Shown piece by piece: positions 32,906 through 41,209 of a stretch of 54,981 bases of DNA. This DNA comes from an uncultured Clostridia bacterium (GTDB taxonomy: Bacteria > Bacillota > Clostridia > Oscillospirales > Ruminococcaceae): NCBI GenBank assembly GCA_947586185.1, contig CANPXN010000017.1, forward strand, positions 1 through 54,981. The letters run 5' to 3'. The position numbers and the translations under genes are program-made. The notes under the pieces were generated by a model that saw nothing but the letters and a program-made list of their open reading frames with translations, ran no database searches and was not told the DNA's origin. Numbering within the stretch: the stretch's first letter is position 1; the number at the start of each line of letters is the position of its first letter.

Positions 32906-34768
32906 ATGAACAGAAAGCAGAAAAATGTTCTTATCAGAATAATAATAAGTCTGGTATTATTGATAGCAATAAAAACTGCCTCTGCTTTTTCAGAAATCGT
33001 TTGTGATTATGAGCTTATTGCATACCTTATCCCTTATGCTATAATAGGCTGGGATGTATTATGGAAAGCTATAAGAAATATATCACGAGGACAGGTTTTT
33101 GATGAAAACTTTCTTATGGCAATTGCCACAATAGGCGCTATGTTTACCGGAGAATACATTGAAGGCGCAGCCGTAATGCTGTTTTATCAGGTTGGGGAGC
33201 TGTTCCAGAGCTGCGCTGTCGGACGTTCAAGAAAGTCCATTGCATCTCTTATGAATATTCGTCCTGACCATGCAAATATCGAACGGGACGGAAAACTTGA
33301 AACCGTAAGTCCTGAAGATGTGAATATCGGTGACACTATAGTTATAAAGCCCGGAGAAAAGATACCCCTTGACGGAGTGATTCTTGACGGTTCTTCAACG
33401 GTTGACACAGCCGCTTTAACGGGAGAATCAGTTCCAAGAGATGTTCTTACCGGAGATGATGTTGTAAGCGGATGTATTAATTTAAGCGGTGTGCTTAAAG
33501 TTCGTGTTACAAAAAGATTCGGTGAATCGACTGTGGCTAAAATTCTTGATCTTGTTGAGAATACCGGAAGCAAGAAAGCAAAGTCTGAGAATTTCATAAC
33601 AAAGTTTGCAAGATACTATACTCCTTGCGTGGTTGTAGGAGCAGTTTTGCTTGCGGTTCTTCCTCCACTGATTACAGGAGGAGATTGGGCATCGTGGATT
33701 CATCGTGCACTTATATTTCTTGTAATTTCATGTCCGTGCGCTCTTGTTATATCTGTTCCTCTGAGCTTTTTTGGAGGAATAGGCGGAGCGTCACGCTGCG
33801 GAGTTCTTGTTAAGGGCGGAAATTATCTTGAGGCTCTTGCCAAAACAGAAATTATTGTGTTTGACAAAACAGGAACGCTTACAAAAGGCGTATTTAATGT
33901 AACAGCCATTCATCCGGACATTATTTCAGAAAGTGAGCTGCTTGAATATGCAGCATTGGCAGAGCATTATTCCAATCATCCTATATCACGTTCGCTGAAA
34001 GATGCATACGATAGGGAAATTGATACATCACGTATAAACGATTACGCAGAAACTGCCGGCAGGGGAGTCAGAGCAAAAATTGACAGCGCCGTTATCTGTG
34101 CCGGAAACAATAAGTATATGGATGAAATAGGCGTTAAGTGGCACCCATGCCATCATGTTGGAACTACGGTCCATGTTGCTGTTAACGGAGAATATGCTGG
34201 GCATATCGTTATATCAGACGAGGTAAAAAGCGATGCAAAAGACGCCATATCAAATCTTAAAAAGCATGGCATTAAAAAGACAGTAATGCTTACTGGAGAT
34301 TCAAAGGAGACAGCAGAAAGCATAGCTGCATCGCTTGGGATCGACGAGGTATATTCCGAGCTTATGCCGGCGGATAAGGTAAGCAATGTTGAGAAGCTTA
34401 TATCTGAAAAATCTTCTGATAAAACTCTTGCATTTGTAGGGGACGGTATCAACGATGCTCCAGTTCTTGCAAGAGCCGATATAGGTATTGCTATGGGCGC
34501 AATGGGGTCTGATGCTGCAATTGAAGCTGCGGATATCGTGCTAATGGATGATAAGCCGTCTAAGATCGCTGATGCAATAGATATATCAAAAAGGACTCTC
34601 CGCATAGTTTATCAGAACATAGTGTTTGCTCTGGCTGTAAAGGCTGCGGTACTTGCTTTGGGAGCATTGGGAATAGCAAGCATGTGGGCTGCTGTTTTTG
34701 CAGATGTTGGAGTTTCGGTAATAGCTATTCTAAACGCTATGAGAGCTTTGCATGTAAAAAGTAAATAA
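32906..34768 (+). CDS. Zn2+/Cd2+-exporting P1B-type ATPase
   Basis: A 620-residue P-type ATPase of the ZntA/CadA class. Motifs: the membrane CPC (276-278, in ISCPCALVIS), phosphorylated Asp320 (DKTGTLT), TGES in the actuator domain, the HP motif (NHPISRS) and GDGINDAPVLA. The lack of any N-terminal HMA domain is notable; a stand-alone HMA protein is encoded directly upstream. It pumps Zn2+, Cd2+ or Pb2+ out at the cost of ATP. Last gene of the arsR-HMA-ATPase operon, closed by a terminator. Confidence 0.93.
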   Translation: MNRKQKNVLIRIIISLVLLIAIKTASAFSEIVCDYELIAYLIPYAIIGWDVLWKAIRNISRGQVFDENFLMAIATIGAMFTGEYIEGAAVMLFYQVGELFQSCAVGRSRKSIASLMNIRPDHANIERDGKLETVSPEDVNIGDTIVIKPGEKIPLDGVILDGSSTVDTAALTGESVPRDVLTGDDVVSGCINLSGVLKVRVTKRFGESTVAKILDLVENTGSKKAKSENFITKFARYYTPCVVVGAVLLAVLPPLITGGDWASWIHRALIFLVISCPCALVISVPLSFFGGIGGASRCGVLVKGGNYLEALAKTEIIVFDKTGTLTKGVFNVTAIHPDIISESELLEYAALAEHYSNHPISRSLKDAYDREIDTSRINDYAETAGRGVRAKIDSAVICAGNNKYMDEIGVKWHPCHHVGTTVHVAVNGEYAGHIVISDEVKSDAKDAISNLKKHGIKKTVMLTGDSKETAESIAASLGIDEVYSELMPADKVSNVEKLISEKSSDKTLAFVGDGINDAPVLARADIGIAMGAMGSDAAIEAADIVLMDDKPSKIADAIDISKRTLRIVYQNIVFALAVKAAVLALGALGIASMWAAVFADVGVSVIAILNAMRALHVKSK

Positions 34769-34773
34769 CATTT

Positions 34774-34806
34774 TGCCGTCATTTTAAAATGGCGGCAGTT
34801 TTTTTG
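34774..34806 (+). terminator. Terminator of the metal-efflux operon
   Basis: TGCCGTCATT and AATGGCGGCA pair around TTAA (34774-34797), followed by seven Ts. Confidence 0.85.
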
Positions 34807-34826
34807 TATTATTTTGAATAAATCGC

Positions 34827-34855
34827 TTTACATCTTGAAGATTTTAGTGTAAAAT
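34827..34855 (+). promoter_or_regulatory. Promoter of the pyrH-frr-uppS-cdsA run
   Basis: TTTACA (34827-34832), 17 bp, TAAAAT (34850-34855), just before ATG 34885. Confidence 0.65.
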
Positions 34856-34884
34856 AATAGAAGACTATTTTGTGAGGTGTATTT

Positions 34885-35595
34885 ATGGAACCTAAATATA
34901 AAAGAATACTCCTGAAGCTCAGCGGTGAAGCTCTTGCAGGAGAAAAGAAGTTTGGACTTGATTACTCGGTTATAACTGATATATGCAAAAGCATAAAGAA
35001 ATGCGCTGAAGCCGGAGTAGAGATCGGTATAGTTGTCGGAGGCGGCAATTTCTGGAGAGGCCGTTCCAGCGGAGGTATGGACAGAACAAGGGCTGACCAC
35101 ATGGGAATGCTTGCGACGACTATTAATGCTCTTGCTATTGCTGATGTTTTGGAATCAATGAAGCTTGACGTAAGGGTACAGACAGCAATTACAATGCAGC
35201 AGGTCGCAGAGCCTTATATCAGAAATAAGGCTATGTCACATCTTAATAAGGGCAGAATCGTTATATTTGGATGCGGAACTGGAAATCCGTTTTTCTCAAC
35301 AGATACGGCTGCATCGCTAAGAGCTGTTGAAATTGAAGCGGAAATCTTTTTCAAGGCAACTATGGTTGACGGCGTTTATGATAAGGATCCTAATAAGTAC
35401 AGTGATGCCGTAAAGTTTGACGAACTGACCTTTAGCGAAGTTCTCAGCAAAGAGCTTGCTGTAATGGACAGCACTGCGGCAACACTTTGTCGTGATAATC
35501 AGATGCCGTTGCTTGTGTTTGATATGAGTGATCCAGAAAATATTTATCGTGCAGCAATGGGCGAAACAATCGGAACAATAATTAAGGAGGCGTAA
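34885..35595 (+). CDS. pyrH: UMP kinase
   Basis: A 236-residue bacterial UMP kinase, making UDP from UMP with ATP. Blocks: [10 protein letters not shown] (~10-19), [12 protein letters not shown], the [11 protein letters not shown] loop, and [11 protein letters not shown]. Member of the amino-acid-kinase fold, hexameric and allosteric in relatives. Length is normal. 3 bp separate it from frr, a near-universal pair in bacteria. Confidence 0.96.
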   Translation: MEPKYKRILLKLSGEALAGEKKFGLDYSVITDICKSIKKCAEAGVEIGIVVGGGNFWRGRSSGGMDRTRADHMGMLATTINALAIADVLESMKLDVRVQTAITMQQVAEPYIRNKAMSHLNKGRIVIFGCGTGNPFFSTDTAASLRAVEIEAEIFFKATMVDGVYDKDPNKYSDAVKFDELTFSEVLSKELAVMDSTAATLCRDNQMPLLVFDMSDPENIYRAAMGETIGTIIKEA

Positions 35596-35598
35596 GCT

Positions 35599-36153
35599 AT
35601 GAATGAAAATGTGAAAAAAGCCGAAAATAAAATGACAAAATCTATTGACAGACTTGCAAAGGAATTTGCATCAATAAGAGCAGGAAGAGCTAACCCAGGA
35701 GTTTTGGATAAGGTTACTGTAGACTATTATGGAACACCTACTCCAATAAACCAGATGGCTGCTGTTTCTGTTGCAGAGGCGAGAATACTTGTTATTCAGC
35801 CATGGGATATATCTACGCTAAAGACTATTGAAAAGGCAATTCTAACATCTGATATAGGAATAAATCCTACAAATGACGGAAAGGTCATTCGTCTTGTATT
35901 TCCTCAGCCTACGGAGGACAGACGTAAGGAGATCTGCAAGGAAGTTAAGAAGTTTGGCGAGGAAACAAAGGTTGCTGTTCGTTCAGTAAGAAGAGATACG
36001 ATTGAAACCTTTAAAGCTATGAAGAAAAACAGCGAAATTACCGAGGATGATCTTAAAAATCTTGAAAAGGATGTCCAGAACCTTACAGATAAGTTCTGCA
36101 AGAATATTGATACAATGGTTGCAGAAAAGGAAAAGGAAGTTATGAGTCTTTAA
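35599..36153 (+). CDS. frr: Ribosome recycling factor
   Basis: A 184-residue RRF, which together with EF-G splits post-termination ribosomes. Blocks: IRAGRANPGVLDKV, VDYYGTPTPINQ, QPWD, NPTNDGKVIRLVFPQPTEDRRKE, and the C-terminal coiled domain. The start follows AAGGAGG at the end of pyrH. It lies 15 bp before uppS. Confidence 0.97.
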   Translation: MNENVKKAENKMTKSIDRLAKEFASIRAGRANPGVLDKVTVDYYGTPTPINQMAAVSVAEARILVIQPWDISTLKTIEKAILTSDIGINPTNDGKVIRLVFPQPTEDRRKEICKEVKKFGEETKVAVRSVRRDTIETFKAMKKNSEITEDDLKNLEKDVQNLTDKFCKNIDTMVAEKEKEVMSL

Positions 36154-36168
36154 GACTCCGGTGGATTT

Positions 36169-36906
36169 ATGGGACTTTTTAAGAGAAAAAAAGCTGCTGA
36201 AAATTCTGAAAGGGTTTTGCCTAAGCATATCGCTTTTATAATGGACGGCAACGGCAGATGGGCGAAAAGACGTGGTCTTCCCCGAAAGTTTGGACATCGT
36301 GAGGGAGCGAAAACCTTTAAGAAGATTACCAGATACTGTAAGGATATTGGCATAAAAAATGTATCATTTTATGCTTTTTCAACAGAAAACTGGAAACGTC
36401 CGAAGGATGAAGTTGACGCTATAATTGAGCTTTTCAGGGAATACATTATAGATGTACGAAATTATATCGGTGAAGAAGTAAGGGTTCTGTTTTTGGGTGA
36501 TAAGTCTATTTTTGATGATGATCTCCGTAAGAAAATGGTTGATCTTGAAAATGATACCAAGGACTATAACCGCATGACTATGCTTTTAGCAATTAATTAC
36601 GGAGGACGCGATGACATAGTTCATGCAGCAAAAACCTTGGCTCAGCGTGTCAGGGACGGAAAGCTGCTTCCCGGAGATATAACTGAGGAAATGTTTCAGC
36701 CTGAGCTTTACACCAAGGATGTTCCTGATGTTGATCTTCTAATACGTCCAAGCGGAGAAGAAAGAATTTCAAATTTTCTTTTGTGGCAGTCGGCGTATGC
36801 TGAATTTTATTTTACAAATGTTCTTTGGCCTGATTTTGATTCCAAAGAGCTTGATAAGGCAATTGATGAGTTCAATCATCGCCAGAGAAGATTCGGAGGT
36901 GTCTGA
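36169..36906 (+). CDS. uppS: Undecaprenyl diphosphate synthase
   Basis: A 245-residue cis-prenyltransferase that adds eight isoprenes to farnesyl diphosphate to give the C55 carrier lipid for peptidoglycan. Blocks: HIAFIMDGNGRWA (catalytic Asp), FGHREGAKT, FYAFSTENWKRP, and the C-terminal RPSGEERISNFLLWQSAYAE. The ribosome binding site overlaps the spacer (GGTGG). 2 bp before cdsA, so the two are coupled. Confidence 0.96.
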   Translation: MGLFKRKKAAENSERVLPKHIAFIMDGNGRWAKRRGLPRKFGHREGAKTFKKITRYCKDIGIKNVSFYAFSTENWKRPKDEVDAIIELFREYIIDVRNYIGEEVRVLFLGDKSIFDDDLRKKMVDLENDTKDYNRMTMLLAINYGGRDDIVHAAKTLAQRVRDGKLLPGDITEEMFQPELYTKDVPDVDLLIRPSGEERISNFLLWQSAYAEFYFTNVLWPDFDSKELDKAIDEFNHRQRRFGGV

Positions 36907-36908
36907 CA

Positions 36909-37742
36909 GTGGTTACAAGGCTAATTTCTGCCGGAGTGGGCATAGTTATCGCATTTGTTATTCTTTTTTTGCATAACACTATCGTTCTGAATATAGCGGT
37001 TGCACTGATTTCAGTGATCATGCTTTATGAGTTGTTTAATGCAGGGAGATGCAGCAAGTTGCGTTTATCCTGTATTCTGGGAATGATTTATGCAGCTGTA
37101 AATCCTTTTACCATAACCGGAAGGCTTGCAAAATATCACTTTTTCATATCATTTATAATACTAATGGCGCTGTTTTTTTCATTCGTTATACAGCACAAAA
37201 CAATGAAATATTACAGATTGATGTATATTACCGCTTCAACCATTCTGATATCCTCCTCTATGGGATGTCTTATAAGACTTCATGAAATGGATAATGTAAA
37301 CGGACTTGCATATCTTGTTATGGGACTTTGCGGAGCATGGCTTGCTGATTCCGGAGCATATTTTGCTGGAACATTTTTTGGGAAAAAAAAGCTTTGTCCC
37401 GAGGTCAGTCCTAAGAAAACGGTTGAGGGCTTTATTGGTGGAATCATAACAAATGGTATTATTTTTGTGCTGTTGAATATGGCGTATGCAAAGCTTCTTC
37501 CAACACTTACTGATAATGCTGTAACTGTTAACTATATAGCCGTTGCTGTGCTTGGCATGGCTCTTGCAGTTGTCGGAACTCTTGGAGATTTGTCTGCTTC
37601 CGTTCTGAAACGCCAGTGCGGAATCAAGGATTACGGAAATATTATGCCGGGACACGGCGGATTAATGGATAGGTTTGACAGCGTTACTTTTGTAGCTCCG
37701 TTCCTTTATGCTTTTTTGACTGTGTTTAATATATACCATTAA
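36909..37742 (+). CDS. cdsA: Phosphatidate cytidylyltransferase
   Basis: A 277-residue polytopic membrane protein with ~8 helices, starting with GTG. The CDP-diglyceride synthase signature is at the C-terminal end: SASVLKRQCGIKDYGN followed by MPGHGGLMDRFDS. It makes CDP-diacylglycerol from phosphatidate and CTP, the branch point of phospholipid synthesis. It is followed by a 178-bp leader region with a terminator rather than directly by dxr. Confidence 0.93.
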   Translation: MVTRLISAGVGIVIAFVILFLHNTIVLNIAVALISVIMLYELFNAGRCSKLRLSCILGMIYAAVNPFTITGRLAKYHFFISFIILMALFFSFVIQHKTMKYYRLMYITASTILISSSMGCLIRLHEMDNVNGLAYLVMGLCGAWLADSGAYFAGTFFGKKKLCPEVSPKKTVEGFIGGIITNGIIFVLLNMAYAKLLPTLTDNAVTVNYIAVAVLGMALAVVGTLGDLSASVLKRQCGIKDYGNIMPGHGGLMDRFDSVTFVAPFLYAFLTVFNIYH

Positions 37743-37920
37743 TTCAGTCCGCCCTGTAAGGCGTGAAAAAGGTTATTATAGGCAAATGCCGCATAGGGAT
37801 TTTTTGTAAAGCCTTCAGGCGGAATGTCTTCAATATTCAAGGGGCTAAAAGGTATGTTAGCCCCTTTTTCTTAAAAAATGCGAAAGGTGGTATTGTGCCG
37901 ATTATGCGGCATATAATTAT
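37743..37920 (+). promoter_or_regulatory. Structured leader of dxr with anti-start pairing
   Basis: TCCGCCCTGTAAGGC (~37747-37761) can pair imperfectly with GCCTTCAGGCGGA (~37813-37826). A terminator hairpin follows at 37839-37871. ATGCCGCATA (37786-37795) is perfectly complementary to TATGCGGCAT (37903-37912), which lies just before the dxr ATG. This could switch translation. A 9-codon frame (GTG 37895 to TGA 37922-37924), preceded by AAAGGTGG, overlaps the dxr start by ATGA. No known riboswitch was recognised. Confidence 0.45.
37839..37871 (+). terminator. Terminator between cdsA and dxr
   Basis: AGGGGCTAA and TTAGCCCCT pair around eight bases and are followed by TTTTCTT. It may end cdsA transcripts or act as an attenuator for dxr, for which no separate consensus promoter is visible between it and the gene. 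Confidence 0.75.
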
Positions 37921-39069
37921 ATGAAAAAAGTTCATACTATTTCTATTCTTGGTTCTACCGGCTCAATAGGAACTCAATCTCTTGAGGTAGCTGAAAAGCA
38001 TGGGATAAAAATTAATGCTCTTACAGCGCACAGCAATATCAAAATGCTTGAAAGTCAGTGTAGAAAATTCAGACCAAAAACAGTATGTATATACCGTGAT
38101 GATCTATACAGCGAATTGAAAAGCGCTCTTTCAGATATGAGCATAGAAGTTGTGTGCGGAATGGAAGGGCTTTGCCGGATAGCTTCTGATAAAGACGCTG
38201 ATATGCTGCTGAATTCGGTAGTGGGTATGGTAGGACTGCTTCCTACACTGACAGCCATAGACGCCAAAATTGATATTGCGCTTGCAAATAAGGAAACACT
38301 TGTTGCAGGCGGTGAGCTTGTAATGAAAGCTGCTGCTGAAAATGATGTAAAAATATATCCTGTGGACAGCGAACACAGTGCAATATTTCAGTGCCTTCAG
38401 GGCAACAAGAGGTCGCAGCTCAGAAAAATAATACTTACAGCGTCGGGAGGACCATTCTTTGGCAAAAAAACTAATGAGCTTAAAAATGTAACTGTGGCGC
38501 AGGCTCTTAATCATCCGAATTGGAGTATGGGAAATAAAATTACCATTGATTCTGCTACGCTTATGAATAAAGGCCTTGAGTTTATTGAGGCAAAGTGGCT
38601 TTTCGGATTATCTCCGGAACAGATAGATATAGTTGTACACCGTCAGAGCGTTATACATTCGGCAGTTGAATATGCTGACAACTCAGTTATTGCTCAGCTT
38701 GGAGTTCCGGATATGAAAATACCGATTCAGTATGCCCTTTTGTACCCGGAGCGTATGGAATGCGACTGCGGCAGACTTGATCTTAAAAAGTACGGAACGC
38801 TGACATTTGCAGAGCCTGATTATGATACTTTTAAATGCCTGAGCTCATGTATAAAGGCAATAAAAAAGGGCGGAGCATATCCGTGTATTGCTAATGCTGT
38901 AAATGAAGAAGCCGTTAGTATGTTCCTAAGCGGTAAGATAGGTTTCCTTGATATAGGCGATATGGTAGGGGAGGCTGTTGAAAGCTTTGATTACAGTGAT
39001 ATAAACAGCTATGACGATGTAATGAAGTGGGATAACGCAGCGAGGGATTTTGCCAGAAGAAGGGTATAG
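37921..39069 (+). CDS. dxr: 1-deoxy-D-xylulose 5-phosphate reductoisomerase
   Basis: A 382-residue DXR, the first committed step of the MEP isoprenoid pathway (NADPH-dependent formation of MEP). Blocks: ILGSTGSIG (NADPH), ALANKETLVAGG, VDSEHSAIFQCLQG, TASGGPFFG, and NHPNWSMG with ITIDSATLMNKG. No good ribosome binding site lies directly before ATG 37921; a tiny frame with its own AAAGGTGG overlaps the start, so re-initiation is likely. Confidence 0.96.
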   Translation: MKKVHTISILGSTGSIGTQSLEVAEKHGIKINALTAHSNIKMLESQCRKFRPKTVCIYRDDLYSELKSALSDMSIEVVCGMEGLCRIASDKDADMLLNSVVGMVGLLPTLTAIDAKIDIALANKETLVAGGELVMKAAAENDVKIYPVDSEHSAIFQCLQGNKRSQLRKIILTASGGPFFGKKTNELKNVTVAQALNHPNWSMGNKITIDSATLMNKGLEFIEAKWLFGLSPEQIDIVVHRQSVIHSAVEYADNSVIAQLGVPDMKIPIQYALLYPERMECDCGRLDLKKYGTLTFAEPDYDTFKCLSSCIKAIKKGGAYPCIANAVNEEAVSMFLSGKIGFLDIGDMVGEAVESFDYSDINSYDDVMKWDNAARDFARRRV

Positions 39070-39089
39070 AAAGTTCTTGGAGGAGCAGT

Positions 39090-40139
39090 ATGCTTAAAAT
39101 TTTACTTGCACTTGTCATTTTTGGGATATTGGTACTGATTCATGAATTTGGTCACTTTATTGTTGCAAAGCTATGTAACATAAAAGTGAATAAGTTTGCA
39201 GTGGGTATGGGTCCATGCATACTTAAAAAGCAAAAGGCTGAAACTGAGTATTCTCTTCGTGCCCTTCCCGTTGGCGGCTTTTGTGCTATGGAGGGCGAAG
39301 AAGAAGAAAGCGATAATGAACGTGCCTTTGGAAACAAAAGCGTATGGCAGAGAATGGCGGTCATTATAGCAGGACCGTTTATGAACGTACTGCTCGGATT
39401 CGTTCTTATTATTGTTACGACATGCATGAGCCCCTATGTGCCTACAAATAAGATCGCCGGATTCCATACTGTTTCTGAAAGTGATGACACAATAACAGCG
39501 TCCAGCTATGAGGCAGGACTGCGTGAAGGTGATGTTATCATAAAAATGAATGGTATGCGCCTGTGGAGTCAGATGGACCTGCTATATGAGCTTTCTTCCA
39601 CAAATAACGAAAGCTTTGATCTTGTGGTCAAGAGAAACGGCGAGAAGGTCGAGCTGAATAATGTTTCCTTCAAGGATACTGAAACCGGTGAAATAATTGA
39701 TTTTTATATAAAGGGTGAAAAGAAAAATCCTGTAAATGTTGTAATTCATTCTGCAAAACAAACCGCTTCCACAGCAAGACTTATATGGATATCACTCATT
39801 GATCTTCTTTCAGGAAAATACGGTGTTCAGGATATGTCAGGACCTGTTGGTCTTGTAAACGCAATAGGTGATGCGGCAACAAGCGGTGTCTCAATGGCAG
39901 ATCATATTAACTCACTGCTGAATCTTACTATTTTTATAACGGTAAATCTTGGTATCTTCAATCTTTTGCCTATTCCGGGTCTTGACGGAGGCCGTTTGCT
40001 GTTTCTTATTATTGAGGGTGTAAGAAGAAAGAAAATAAGCCCGGAGCATGAGGGCATGATCAATTTAATAGGACTTGGACTTGTAATGCTTTTAATAGTT
40101 GTTGTTACATTCAGCGATATCAAAAAACTTATTATGTAA
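39090..40139 (+). CDS. rseP: RIP metalloprotease (RseP/site-2 protease)
   Basis: A 349-residue intramembrane zinc protease. HEFGHF in the first membrane helix gives the zinc His pair and catalytic Glu; a PDZ domain (~115-190, YEAGLREGDVIIKMNG) follows; LLPIPGLDGGRLL near the C-terminus supplies the third ligand Asp. Such proteases cut membrane-bound anti-sigma factors or leftover signal peptides. Neighbourhood dxr-rseP-ispG is common in Firmicutes. 16 bp to ispG. Confidence 0.93.
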   Translation: MLKILLALVIFGILVLIHEFGHFIVAKLCNIKVNKFAVGMGPCILKKQKAETEYSLRALPVGGFCAMEGEEEESDNERAFGNKSVWQRMAVIIAGPFMNVLLGFVLIIVTTCMSPYVPTNKIAGFHTVSESDDTITASSYEAGLREGDVIIKMNGMRLWSQMDLLYELSSTNNESFDLVVKRNGEKVELNNVSFKDTETGEIIDFYIKGEKKNPVNVVIHSAKQTASTARLIWISLIDLLSGKYGVQDMSGPVGLVNAIGDAATSGVSMADHINSLLNLTIFITVNLGIFNLLPIPGLDGGRLLFLIIEGVRRKKISPEHEGMINLIGLGLVMLLIVVVTFSDIKKLIM

Positions 40140-40155
40140 ATTCAGGAGGTATATT

Positions 40156-41193
40156 ATGAGAGATGTAAAGCCTGTAAAAGTGGGAAACTGCGTTCTTGAC
40201 GGCAGCAAGATATATATTCAGTCAATGCTCAACACACGTTCGGACGATATTGAGGGCAGCGTAAATCAAGCTGTAAGGCTCGAAAAGGCAGGCTGTGATA
40301 TTATTCGTGCCGCAATTCCGGATATGGATGCTGTAAGGCTTATACCTGCTATTAAGGAAAAGATAAATATACCGCTTGTTGCTGATATTCACTTTGATTA
40401 TAAAATTGCTCTTGCAGCAGCAGATGCCGGAGTTGATAAAATCAGGATAAACCCCGGTAATATTGGCGATATGGATAGAGTAAAGAAAGTAGTGCAGGCA
40501 TGTAAAGCTAAGAATATCCCTATACGTATTGGTGTAAATTCCGGTTCTCTTGAAAAGAATCTTCTGGATAAATATGGTTCTCCAACTCCTTATGCCCTTG
40601 TGACCAGTGCAATGAGGCATGCTAAACTGCTTGAGAAATGTGATTTTTACGATATTGTTATATCCATAAAATCGTCCGATGTTAAAACAATGCTTGACAG
40701 CTACAGGCTTGCAGCTGAAAAGTGCAATTATCCTCTTCATCTTGGAGTAACAGAGGCAGGTACTGAGCATTTTGGAATTATGAAATCTGCAATAGGTATA
40801 GGCTCTTTGCTTTGTGACGGAATAGGTGAAACAATTCGAGTATCCCTTACCGGAGATCCTGTAAAGGAAATTGAAGCAGCAAAGGATATTTTAAAGTGTA
40901 TCGGTAAGGGGAAAGGCGTTAATATTGTTTCCTGTCCTACATGCGGAAGAACAAGAATTGATCTTATCAAGGTTGCCCATGAGGTAGAAGAAGCAGTAAA
41001 GGATATAAACAAAAACATTAAGGTGGCAGTTATGGGCTGTGTTGTAAACGGTCCGGGAGAGGCAAAGGAAGCGGATATAGGAATTGCCGGCGGTGACAAG
41101 TGTGCGATCATATTTAAAAAAGGCGAGATTCTGCGCAAGGTAAGTGAAGAAAATGTCGTTGCCGAGCTGCTCAAGGAAATAGAAAAGCTTTAG
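40156..41193 (+). CDS. ispG: 4-hydroxy-3-methylbut-2-en-1-yl diphosphate synthase
   Basis: A 345-residue IspG (GcpE). ATG 40156 is chosen because AGGAGG (40144-40149) precedes it; a longer frame from 40099 overlaps rseP. Blocks: IQSMLNTRSDD, ADIHFDYKIAL, RINPGNIGD, and the iron-sulfur cysteines in SCPTCGRTR and GCVVNGPGEA. It reduces MEcPP to HMBPP with a [4Fe-4S] cluster and works in the same pathway as dxr two genes upstream. Confidence 0.96.
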   Translation: MRDVKPVKVGNCVLDGSKIYIQSMLNTRSDDIEGSVNQAVRLEKAGCDIIRAAIPDMDAVRLIPAIKEKINIPLVADIHFDYKIALAAADAGVDKIRINPGNIGDMDRVKKVVQACKAKNIPIRIGVNSGSLEKNLLDKYGSPTPYALVTSAMRHAKLLEKCDFYDIVISIKSSDVKTMLDSYRLAAEKCNYPLHLGVTEAGTEHFGIMKSAIGIGSLLCDGIGETIRVSLTGDPVKEIEAAKDILKCIGKGKGVNIVSCPTCGRTRIDLIKVAHEVEEAVKDINKNIKVAVMGCVVNGPGEAKEADIGIAGGDKCAIIFKKGEILRKVSEENVVAELLKEIEKL

Positions 41194-41209
41194 GAGTTTG
41201 TGAGAATAA

